Assembly (NCBI GenBank): GCA_037132015.1
Contig: JBAXPW010000076.1
Location: 1-6,590 of the forward strand
Length of the DNA stretch: 6,590 nucleotides
Reading direction: 5' to 3'
Source of the DNA: JBAXPW01 sp037132015
GTDB taxonomy: Bacteria > Patescibacteriota > Microgenomatia > UBA1406 > GWC2-37-13
In this document: positions 1-5,165 of the stretch, one piece after another
How the letters are laid out: each line of letters starts with the position of its first letter
Position numbering within the stretch: position 1 is the stretch's first letter
Program-made: the position numbers and the translations under genes
The notes under the pieces: generated by a model
Told to the model about the DNA's origin: nothing
The model's database searches: none
What the model saw: the letters and a program-made list of their open reading frames with translations, nothing else

Positions 1-9
1 GTGCTATAA

Positions 10-99
10 TACATACATAATATGTAAGAAAAATATGTAATATATACTATAAGGATGAAAAACTAGACTAAATATTGTTTCATACATGGTATTAATGTA
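10..99. repeat. Cluster of TACAT/ATGTA half-sites, possible operator
   Basis: TACAT occurs at 10-14, 14-18 and 83-87, and its complement ATGTA at 22-26, 35-39 and 95-99. They form one perfect 13-base palindrome (14-26, centre A20) and one spaced pair (83-87 with 95-99, 7 bases apart). ATATGTAA is also repeated directly at 20-27 and 33-40, a 13-base step. The cluster lies just upstream of a Crp/Fnr-type regulator, and such proteins bind inverted repeats and often regulate themselves, so an operator is plausible. The region is so AT-rich that short repeats also arise by chance. A TATAAT hexamer at 5-10 may belong to a promoter whose -35 is outside the window. Confidence 0.3.
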
Positions 100-106
100 G
101 GCATCA

Positions 107-115
107 TGATATAAT
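107..115 (+). promoter_or_regulatory. Extended -10 promoter element upstream of the Crp/Fnr gene
   Basis: TG-A-TATAAT at 107-115 is a perfect extended -10 element of the sigma-70 type. It overlaps the 8-base palindrome ATCATGAT (103-110). No good -35 lies 17 bases upstream, but extended -10 promoters can work without one. Transcription would begin near 122 and give a leader of about 75 bases before the regulator gene. This competes with the closer promoter at 163-192. Confidence 0.35.
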
Positions 116-162
116 ATAAATTGTATTAGTTTAAAGGATTTCATTATTTTAAAAATATATTA

Positions 163-192
163 TTGTATTATATTTATTTTCAAACCTATAAG
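163..192 (+). promoter_or_regulatory. Candidate promoter giving a leaderless Crp/Fnr mRNA
   Basis: TTGTAT (163-168) and TATAAG (187-192) are separated by 18 bases, an acceptable sigma-70 arrangement. The -10 ends only 5 bases before the ATG at 198, so a start site at the usual distance would fall on or beside the first codon. The region is very AT-rich, so matches are cheap. The case rests on the same geometry recurring at other genes in the window. Confidence 0.35.
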
Positions 193-197
193 AATAT

Positions 198-857
198 ATG
201 AATATTGAGCCAGTCGAAAAACTAACTAAATTTTTTGAACAATATAGATTAACAACTTTCAAAAAGGGAGAAAATATTTATAGGCCGGGGGATTTGTTTG
301 AACAAATTTCTTTTATAAAATCTGGATTTGTACGCACATATTCAGTTAGTGAGAGTGGTGAGGAAAGAACGATCCATATTTTTAAGCCAGTGTTTTATTT
401 CTCTCTCATATATTCTTTAACTGATAAAGAAAATAAGTATTATTTTGAAGCTGTTACTCCTGTAGAACTTTGGAAGGCGCCTAAATCGAAGGTTATTGAA
501 TTTATCAAAAGTGATCCAGAAATATTGTTCTGGATTACCAAGTCTATACTAAAGGGTTTTCATGAATTGATGGAGAACATAGAGTATCTTATAGCAGGTG
601 ATGCTCCAACAAAAATAAATTCATTACTTTTATCTTTTGCACAGAGCTTTGGAGAGATAGAAAATAACTCAACAGTGATCCAATTAGCAGCAACTCATAG
701 AATTATTGCTAGTCTTACAGGTCTTTCTCGAGAGACGGTTACACTCCATATTGATAAGTTAAAGGACCAAGGTATATTAGAGAAAAAAGAAGGTCTCATT
801 GTTATTCATAAATTGAGTGAACTGCAAGAAGAATCAACTTTTGCGGATAGTGTATGA
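198..857 (+). CDS. Crp/Fnr-family transcriptional regulator
   Basis: The 219-residue product has the family's usual length and layout: an N-terminal cyclic-nucleotide-binding-like beta-roll (about residues 18-105), a connecting dimerisation helix (about 106-135), and a C-terminal winged helix-turn-helix (about 160-205). The recognition-helix region LTGLSRETVTLHIDKL (173-188) matches the conserved GxSRxTV core of Crp-type HTH domains. The phosphate-binding cassette of cAMP-responsive Crp (GE..RSA) is not recognisable, and the protein has no cysteine, so neither cAMP binding nor an FNR-type iron-sulfur cluster is supported; its signal is unknown. The start is the first in-frame ATG; no Shine-Dalgarno precedes it, and a -10-like TATAAG sits 5 bases upstream. 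It stops with TGA 58 bases before the zwf-gnd fusion on the same strand, so control of pentose phosphate flux is a reasonable inference from position only. Confidence 0.9.
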   Translation: MNIEPVEKLTKFFEQYRLTTFKKGENIYRPGDLFEQISFIKSGFVRTYSVSESGEERTIHIFKPVFYFSLIYSLTDKENKYYFEAVTPVELWKAPKSKVIEFIKSDPEILFWITKSILKGFHELMENIEYLIAGDAPTKINSLLLSFAQSFGEIENNSTVIQLAATHRIIASLTGLSRETVTLHIDKLKDQGILEKKEGLIVIHKLSELQEESTFADSV

Positions 858-877
858 ATGAATTGTTGGAATACGTC

Positions 878-906
878 TTGTTTATGAGGTCTGCATTTAG
901 TATGAT
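878..906 (+). promoter_or_regulatory. Candidate promoter for the zwf-gnd fusion gene
   Basis: TTGTTT (878-883) and TATGAT (901-906) are 17 bases apart, the optimal sigma-70 spacing. The -10 ends 9 bases before the ATG at 916, so the predicted start site (about 912-914) leaves a leader of only a few bases. No Shine-Dalgarno is present in the gap after the regulator gene. Read-through from the regulator is also possible because no terminator hairpin is visible between them. Confidence 0.4.
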
Positions 907-915
907 CACCATATT

Positions 916-3315
916 ATGAATGCAAAAAATATACCAACAGTTTTTGTTATTTTCGGTGCGACGGGTGACTTGATGGGAAGAAAAGTTGTCCCTTCGTTAT
1001 ATCATCTGTATATAAAAAACAAACTTCCTAAATTATTTCGCATCATTGGTGTTTCGCGAAGACAAATAAGTAATGATGAATTCAAAAATAATATTATTGA
1101 TATACTCAAAAATCATTATGATGATTTATATGATGAGGAAAAGATACAGGGATTTTTGAATTACTTTTTTTATCATCAAGGCGATTTTACTAATCGTGAA
1201 TCATATACAGGATTAGCAGGTACGTTGGGGCATATTGATGGTGAATGGAAAGCATGTTCAAATAAACTATTTTTTCTTGCAGTTCCTCCTCAATATTACG
1301 AGACTATACTCAATCATCTTCATAATTCTGGATCAACATCGCCATGTAGTTCTGAAGAAGGATGGACTCGAGTACTTTTGGAAAAACCTTTTGGAAAAAA
1401 TGCTGATACTGCTGAGTCACTTGATTTATTATTGGGAAAACTATTTAAAGAAGAACAGATTTATCGTATAGATCACTATTTAGCCAAAGAGATGTTGCAA
1501 AATATTTTGAGTTTTCGGTTTTCAAATACGATGTTTGAACAAAGTTGGAATAATAAGTTTATAGATCAAATTGAGATAAAGTTTTTTGAAAAAGTTGGAA
1601 TAGGAAGTCGTGGAGGTTTTTATGATGGAATAGGTGCACTTCGTGATGTTGGTCAAAATCATATGTTGCAGATGTTGGCTTTAGTCACTATGAATCATCC
1701 ATGTTCATACAAAACTGATGAAATACGACGAGAGCGTACAGAAATTTTTAAGTCACTCCGTATTCATACAACAGAAGAAGTTCAAAAATATACGTTCCGT
1801 GGACAGTATGAAGGGTATCGAGACATGAAAAGTGTTGATGCTCGGTCTAATACAGAGACCTATTTTAAGATCCATACAGAAATTCAATCTTCACGTTGGC
1901 AGGGAGTACCTATCATTCTCGAGAGTGGAAAAAGTATGCGTGAAGATAGGGTAGAAATAGTTGTGACATATAAACCAGAGAAGTCATATATATTCCCTCC
2001 TGTTGAAGGAATGCCAATTCGTAATAAAATAATTATTCAACTTGTGCCAAATGAAGAGATAAAAATACTATTTGTCTCAAAAAAACCAGGTAGTTTACAA
2101 ATGGAAGTTGAAGAAAGGGATTTTAATTTTTCGTATAGAAATAGTGATGATAAAACTCAATATGTTGAAGAGTATGAAAAATTATTTATAGATGCTATTG
2201 AGGGAAATCAATTGTTATTTGCAAGTACCGACGAAATTAAATATACATGGAAATTTATTGACCCTATTATTTCAGCATGGGATGACAATATAGTTCCATT
2301 AAAAATATACACTCCTCATACGGGGCATATTTTTCAATTGGCCAATGAACATTTTGCAACCCGATCACCTTTAGTTCCAGTGATGAATAAAGAAGTTCTC
2401 GTAGTCGGACTTGGGAAAATGGGGGGAAATATTGCACGTAATTTATTACAACAAAACTGGACTGTGTTTGGATACAATCGGACATCTGAAGTCACAAAAC
2501 AATTTGAGACAGAAGGACTTCAAGGTATATATGATCTCAAAAACTCCCTAAAACGTTTATCATCTCCACGGGTTGTGTGGCTGATGCTTACTGCTGGAAA
2601 AGCAATTGATGAAATTCTTTTTGGTGAGTCAGGGCTTGTTCATGAACTTAAAAAGGGAGATATTATTATTGAAGCAGGAAATTCATATTTTAAAGAAACA
2701 ATGGAGCGCGCAAAAAAAATTCGCAGTGCTGGTCTTCGATTTATTGATGTTGGAGTTTCGGGTGGTCCTGGAGGAGCACGAAATGGAGCATGTCTGATGG
2801 TGGGAGGAAAACAAGAAGATTTTGATTATCTTTTACCTGTCTTTACAGCTGTAACATTGCCAAATGCAGTGCAATTTTTTCCTGGAGACGGCGCTGGGCA
2901 TTTTGTGAAGATGGTACACAATGGAATTGAATATGGAATGATGCAAGCAATCGGAGAAGGTTTTCATGTGATGAAGGAAAGCGCATATGATCTGGATCTC
3001 TCACATGTTACAGAGATATATAACAATGGAAGTGTAATAGAATCACGACTCGTAAGGTGGCTTCACAATGCTCTAAAAATTCATACAAATGAATTGCATG
3101 GAATTTCAGGGAAAGTTTCAAGTTCTGGTGAAGGGTCTTGGACTATCAAAGCAGCAACTGAACTTGGTGTAAAGGTACAAGTAATAGAGGATGCTTTACA
3201 ATTCAGAATTGATTCGATAGAGAATCCAAATTACACTGGTCAAGTGGTATCTGCTCTTCGAAATCAATTTGGTGGACATGCAGTAGGCGAGAAGGATTAT
3301 AAAACGGTGAAATAA
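916..3315 (+). CDS. Fused glucose-6-phosphate dehydrogenase / 6-phosphogluconate dehydrogenase
   Basis: This 799-residue bifunctional protein carries the two oxidoreductases of the oxidative pentose phosphate pathway. Residues 1 to about 480 are Zwf: Rossmann motif GATGDL (14-19), SRR (48-50) suited to the NADP 2'-phosphate, EKPFG (156-160), active-site RIDHYLAKE (184-192; Gly to Ala at 190 against the usual RIDHYLGKE), RGGFYD (232-237) and the catalytic-base region QNH with His249. Residues about 490-799 are a short-type Gnd: GLGKMGGN (498-505), YNRT (520-523) after the second beta strand, typical of NADP users, VSGGPGGARNG (614-624), and KMVHNGIEYG (665-674) with the catalytic Lys665, Asn669 and Glu672. 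The C-terminal GEGSWTIKAA region (738-747) is typical of the roughly 300-residue class. All key residues are present, so both halves look active. Frame is continuous across a linker of about 10 residues; an in-frame ATG at 2383 (Met490) could start Gnd alone. No 6-phosphogluconolactonase domain lies between them. The gene is apparently coupled to the hydrolase two bases downstream. Confidence 0.95.
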   Translation: MNAKNIPTVFVIFGATGDLMGRKVVPSLYHLYIKNKLPKLFRIIGVSRRQISNDEFKNNIIDILKNHYDDLYDEEKIQGFLNYFFYHQGDFTNRESYTGLAGTLGHIDGEWKACSNKLFFLAVPPQYYETILNHLHNSGSTSPCSSEEGWTRVLLEKPFGKNADTAESLDLLLGKLFKEEQIYRIDHYLAKEMLQNILSFRFSNTMFEQSWNNKFIDQIEIKFFEKVGIGSRGGFYDGIGALRDVGQNHMLQMLALVTMNHPCSYKTDEIRRERTEIFKSLRIHTTEEVQKYTFRGQYEGYRDMKSVDARSNTETYFKIHTEIQSSRWQGVPIILESGKSMREDRVEIVVTYKPEKSYIFPPVEGMPIRNKIIIQLVPNEEIKILFVSKKPGSLQMEVEERDFNFSYRNSDDKTQYVEEYEKLFIDAIEGNQLLFASTDEIKYTWKFIDPIISAWDDNIVPLKIYTPHTGHIFQLANEHFATRSPLVPVMNKEVLVVGLGKMGGNIARNLLQQNWTVFGYNRTSEVTKQFETEGLQGIYDLKNSLKRLSSPRVVWLMLTAGKAIDEILFGESGLVHELKKGDIIIEAGNSYFKETMERAKKIRSAGLRFIDVGVSGGPGGARNGACLMVGGKQEDFDYLLPVFTAVTLPNAVQFFPGDGAGHFVKMVHNGIEYGMMQAIGEGFHVMKESAYDLDLSHVTEIYNNGSVIESRLVRWLHNALKIHTNELHGISGKVSSSGEGSWTIKAATELGVKVQVIEDALQFRIDSIENPNYTGQVVSALRNQFGGHAVGEKDYKTVK

Positions 3316-3317
3316 CA

Positions 3318-3947
3318 ATGATGGACTATTCAAAAATTATTGATATATCAATTTCATTAGATAGTAATACGACGATATATCCTGCGAATCCTCGTGTAGT
3401 TATTGAGGAGTTTTCAAATGAGACTGGGACTTCTACATATTCCAAAATATCAATGGGTACTCATACGGCAACTCATATAGATGCCCCAAAACATATATAT
3501 AAAGATGGTAAATCTCTTGATGAAATTCTGCTTGAGAACTTTGTAGGATCATGTCGGGTACTGGATTTTTCATTTGAAAAGGAGTCAGTAACATTAGAAA
3601 GTTTAAAATCTAAAGATATTAAAGACGGTGATAGAATTTTATTAAAGACAAACAACTCAATGAGAGGATATGAAGAGTTTTATAATGATTATATCTATTT
3701 ATCAGGAGATGGGGCTGAATATCTAGCAGAAAAAGATATTAAACTTATTGGTATAGATTATTTATCTATAAAACAGAGAGGTTCGCAAGATCATCGTCCG
3801 CACACTGCATTTCTTGAAAAAAATATTCCGATACTTGAAGGAATTCAACTTAAAAATGTAGAAGAAGGGGAGTATTTTCTTGTTGTTTTAGCACCAAAAT
3901 TTATCGGTGTGGATGGTTCTCCTGCACGGGCTATATTGTTAGAATAA
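3318..3947 (+). CDS. Cyclase/KynB-family metal-dependent hydrolase
   Basis: The 209-residue product has the size and motifs of the putative cyclase family (Pfam PF04199), which includes kynurenine formamidase KynB and isatin hydrolase. The signature HTATHIDAPKH (49-59) matches HxGTHxDxPxH except Ala51 for Gly: His49, His53 and Asp55 would bind metal and His59 would be the catalytic histidine. The distal pair His162 and Glu174 has the 12-residue spacing of the second metal-ligand set in KynB. There is no signal peptide, so it is probably cytoplasmic. ATG codons at 3318 and 3321 are both possible starts; neither has a Shine-Dalgarno. The start lies two bases after the stop of the zwf-gnd fusion, implying one operon and translational coupling. 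Family members open amide or lactam rings and acyl-amides; the real substrate is unknown. No tryptophan-catabolism gene is nearby, so the KynB name should not be transferred. Confidence 0.88.
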   Translation: MMDYSKIIDISISLDSNTTIYPANPRVVIEEFSNETGTSTYSKISMGTHTATHIDAPKHIYKDGKSLDEILLENFVGSCRVLDFSFEKESVTLESLKSKDIKDGDRILLKTNNSMRGYEEFYNDYIYLSGDGAEYLAEKDIKLIGIDYLSIKQRGSQDHRPHTAFLEKNIPILEGIQLKNVEEGEYFLVVLAPKFIGVDGSPARAILLE

Positions 3948-3950
3948 AAA

Positions 3951-4556
3951 CTAATTACTTGTACAATTACTCCATAATCCAATATTTTTTTCTTTTGCTA
4001 TTGTTTCGACTGATTTAATATAAGGAATATATGTAAGGTCTGGTTTGAAGGCTTTTGCTCGTGCATATCCTTGTTCGACTAAGTATGCGTTTATAAAAAG
4101 TACTGAACTAGGAGACGCATCATTTGGAAGATACACATATCGTAACAATCGTCCGAATTTATCGCGTTCAGAAATATCTTTCTCCATTTTGATAGTTTTT
4201 CCTTCAACAAGTTCTTTATTTTTTTGTGTTGCTTCATTACCATAACATTCTGCTTTGTTTTTACCATGTTGTATCTCTGGCGCATTCATACCGATGTATC
4301 GGACCTTTTCACCGTTATCAAGTTCGATGGTATCTCCGTCAATAACTCGTTTGACGTGTGCAAGTTCTCTGTTCACAGATGATGCTGAAAGGACTTGATG
4401 AGTGTTGACGGGAACGGTAGGAGATATTGAAATGAATAAATCTTTTACATAAGGGACATTATATTTTGAGAGTATTGAAAGAATAAATATAAATGAAAAA
4501 AATATACCATATGTAATAACCCTTTTTTTTAGACGATTCATCAACCTATTGTACAT
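3951..4556 (-). CDS. Membrane-anchored thermonuclease (SNase-like)
   Basis: The 201-residue product has a short basic N-terminus (RLKKR, 8-12) and one hydrophobic segment (about 14-30), best read as a signal anchor or uncleaved signal. A linker of about 35 residues follows, then a staphylococcal-nuclease domain (about 66-197). Catalytic landmarks are VIDGDT (71-76), RYIGMNAPE (86-94, with Arg86 and Glu94 equivalent to SNase Arg35 and Glu43) and DKFGR (132-136, Arg136 equivalent to Arg87). Asn91 replaces the calcium-binding Asp40 of SNase, a variant I recall in other family members. Cys104 and Cys198 could form the disulfide often seen in exported members. It probably degrades nucleic acid at the cell surface, useful for scavenging nucleotides. 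Starts at 4556 or Met6 (4541) are possible; AGG lies three bases before the latter. It is tail to tail with the cyclase gene, only 3 bases apart, with no terminator in the gap. Confidence 0.9.
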   Translation of the reverse strand: MYNRLMNRLKKRVITYGIFFSFIFILSILSKYNVPYVKDLFISISPTVPVNTHQVLSASSVNRELAHVKRVIDGDTIELDNGEKVRYIGMNAPEIQHGKNKAECYGNEATQKNKELVEGKTIKMEKDISERDKFGRLLRYVYLPNDASPSSVLFINAYLVEQGYARAKAFKPDLTYIPYIKSVETIAKEKNIGLWSNCTSN

Positions 4557-4590
4557 GAAACACGGTTAAATTGAAGGTTTTTTCTTGGAT

Positions 4591-4619
4591 TTGCTCTGGA
4601 GCATAAAAACTGGTAAAAT
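4591..4619 (+). promoter_or_regulatory. Sigma-70-like promoter for the structured RNA/tRNA region
   Basis: TTGCTC (4591-4596) and TAAAAT (4614-4619) are spaced by exactly 17 bases, making this one of the better promoter matches in the window. Transcription would start near 4626, just before the ATG at 4628 and the G+C-rich hairpin block. No terminator is evident before the tRNA, so the transcript could continue through tRNA-Pro and the T-box leader to aspS. Confidence 0.5.
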
Positions 4620-4627
4620 ATCACATT

Positions 4628-4723
4628 ATGAATATGGTGCGTAGTTTCGTCCAGAGGACGATCGACCTTTGGTCGACAGACATAGCCCGCCGAAGGAGGG
4701 TGGCTATGCCGAAAGAACAGTAA
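4628..4723 (+). CDS. Possible 31-residue basic peptide (small ORF)
   Basis: An ATG 8 bases after the -10 of the promoter at 4591-4619 opens a 31-codon frame ending in TAA. The peptide contains a run of four arginines (IARRRRVAMPKEQ at the end) and is basic overall. I do not recognise it. The frame is about 52% G+C, far above the neighbouring genes, and its codons often end in C or G, unlike those genes. That base composition is better explained by the three hairpins in the same DNA than by selection for protein, so the ORF may be accidental. If translated it would be from a leaderless message. No Shine-Dalgarno is present. Confidence 0.2.
   Translation: MNMVRSFVQRTIDLWSTDIARRRRVAMPKEQ
4648..4708 (+). 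ncRNA. Block of three consecutive G+C-rich hairpins, unassigned
   Basis: Three perfect inverted repeats follow each other: 4648-4660 (CGTCC, loop AGA), 4662-4676 (TCGACC, loop TTT) and 4681-4708 (CATAGCC pairing with GGCTATG, with further CC/GG pairing inside). The first two share the design CC-N3-GG flanked by complementary bases. In an AT-rich genome a compact G+C-rich palindromic block behind a good promoter suggests either a structured RNA or an interspersed palindromic repeat. It matches none of the RNA families I know (not tmRNA, SRP RNA, RNase P RNA or 6S). It has no following T-run, so it is not a terminator. Confidence 0.4.
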
Positions 4724-4760
4724 GTAAAAAGAAGGTTATAGATTGTTAAGAGTGTAATAT

Positions 4761-4834
4761 CGGGACGTAGTTCAGATGGCTAGAATGCACGCTTTGGGAG
4801 CGTGAGGTCGCGAGTTCAAGTCTCGCCGTCCCGA
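4761..4834 (+). tRNA. tRNA-Pro (anticodon TGG)
   Basis: A complete cloverleaf can be drawn. The acceptor CGGGACG (4761-4767) pairs with CGTCCCG (4827-4833), and A4834 is the discriminator. U8 and A9 are present. The D-stem is GTTC (4770-4773) with GAAT (4783-4786), and the D-loop contains GG. The anticodon stem CACGC/GCGTG encloses TTTGGGA, with anticodon TGG at 4795-4797. A five-base variable loop follows, and the T-stem GCGAG/CTCGC encloses TTCAAGT. The C1-G72 pair and A73 are the identity elements of bacterial tRNA-Pro. CCA is not encoded (ACAA follows), so it must be added enzymatically. Its 3' part is duplicated at 4954-4973. Confidence 0.95.
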
Positions 4835-4973
4835 CAATCGTATAGTTTAGTGTGTCGATAGAGTGGGAGAGTTTCCTTCGGCAAATGCCTCAGGAATAAC
4901 TGTCCGTAATTACTCTTCGTCGCGTTGCTAGAAATCGTAAACGGACAGTTGAGCAAGTCTCGCCGTCCCGACA
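4817..4973 (+). repeat. Direct repeat of the tRNA-Pro 3' end (4817-4836 and 4954-4973)
   Basis: The last 18 bases of the tRNA gene, from within the T-loop through the 3' acceptor strand and discriminator, plus two following bases, recur exactly 117 bases downstream. Twenty of twenty bases match and identity stops sharply at both edges. The second copy lacks the 5' half of a tRNA, so it is not a second gene. Duplicated tRNA 3' ends normally mark attL/attR of an integrated element, but the 117 bases between carry no integrase and appear to contain stem I of the T-box leader. A local duplication is therefore equally possible. Confidence 0.85.
4898..4950. repeat. Perfect 10-bp inverted repeat inside the aspS leader
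   Basis: AACTGTCCGT (4898-4907) is the exact reverse complement of 4941-4950. After a two-base AA bulge the helix can extend by TTAC (4910-4913) pairing with GTAA (4937-4940). This hairpin uses the same left-arm bases as the proposed 3' strand of T-box stem I, so the two folds exclude each other. It ends three bases before the second tRNA-Pro 3'-end copy. Confidence 0.6.
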
Positions 4974-5095
4974 TAAATGCTTTGAAACTGCAGACACAGT
5001 GGAGCAGAAGGAAGAAATCCTTTATAGGAGATTAGAACCTTTCGGGAGTTCCCGTCATAGAATAAAGAGTATAAAGTGAGGTGGCACCGCGTAAT

Positions 5096-5144
5096 AACGC
5101 CCTTACAAACTTATCATAATGATAAGTTTGTAAGGGCGTTTTTT
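5096..5144 (+). terminator. Intrinsic terminator of the T-box leader
   Basis: A perfect 20-bp hairpin is formed by 5096-5115 and 5121-5140 with loop ATAAT, the outer bases of which can add one more pair. The 3' arm runs into six T residues (5139-5144). It lies 21 bases before the aspS start codon and overlaps the 3' half of the antiterminator, so it is the off state of the T-box switch: uncharged tRNA bound at TGGC should favour read-through into aspS. Confidence 0.93.
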
Positions 5145-5165
5145 GTTATATATTTATTTAAAATT

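Larger units (their letters stand above)
4851..5144 (+). promoter_or_regulatory. T-box riboswitch controlling aspS (tRNA-Asn or tRNA-Asp sensing)
   Basis: The conserved T-box core GAGGTGGCACCGCG (5078-5091) differs by two bases from the usual AGGGTGGTACCGCG. A textbook antiterminator can be drawn: GTGAGG (5076-5081) pairs with CCTTAC (5101-5106), the 7-base bulge TGGCACC is at 5082-5088, and GCGT (5089-5092) pairs with ACGC (5097-5100). It shares bases with the terminator at 5096-5144, so the two are mutually exclusive. TGGC in the bulge would pair with GCCA, meaning a tRNA with G73, as in tRNA-Asp and tRNA-Asn and not the adjacent tRNA-Pro (A73). A stem I can be proposed from 4851-4924: base helix 4851-4864 with 4912-4924, a 3' bulge GTAATT (4906-4911) containing AAT, an AG bulge, and a terminal helix TTCCT/AGGAA whose loop resembles the usual GGTGAAAGCC apex. 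Stem I and the specifier are tentative; a stem III candidate is the CGGG/CCCG hairpin at 5043-5054. Confidence 0.88.

Noticed and set aside
2267..2485. Minus-strand ORF across the Zwf-Gnd junction as a sign of two separate genes
   Set aside because: It is a shadow of the coding strand with no recognisable product; the plus frame is continuous and family-like on both sides.
3940..3956. Bidirectional terminator between the convergent cyclase and nuclease genes
   Set aside because: Only a 4-bp TTAG/CTAA pairing is available, with no G+C-rich stem, so it is too weak to call.
3951..4556. Inactive thermonuclease because the calcium-ligand Asp is Asn91
   Set aside because: Asn at this place occurs in other family members, and the catalytic Arg86, Glu94 and Arg136 equivalents are all present.
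4898..4954. Integron attC site (AAC...GTTGAGC ends flanking an inverted repeat)
   Set aside because: GTTGAGC fits GTTRRRY, but the opposite end (AATAAC) does not fit RYYYAAC, and no integron integrase or cassette gene is nearby.
4954..4973. Second tRNA gene
   Set aside because: Only the 3' part is present; there is no matching 5' acceptor strand, D-arm or anticodon arm upstream.
5076..5165. Upstream GTG start extending aspS by 30 residues
   Set aside because: The extension would be encoded by the T-box antiterminator and the terminator hairpin, and the added residues do not resemble any AspRS N-terminus. ATG 5166 gives the normal family start.
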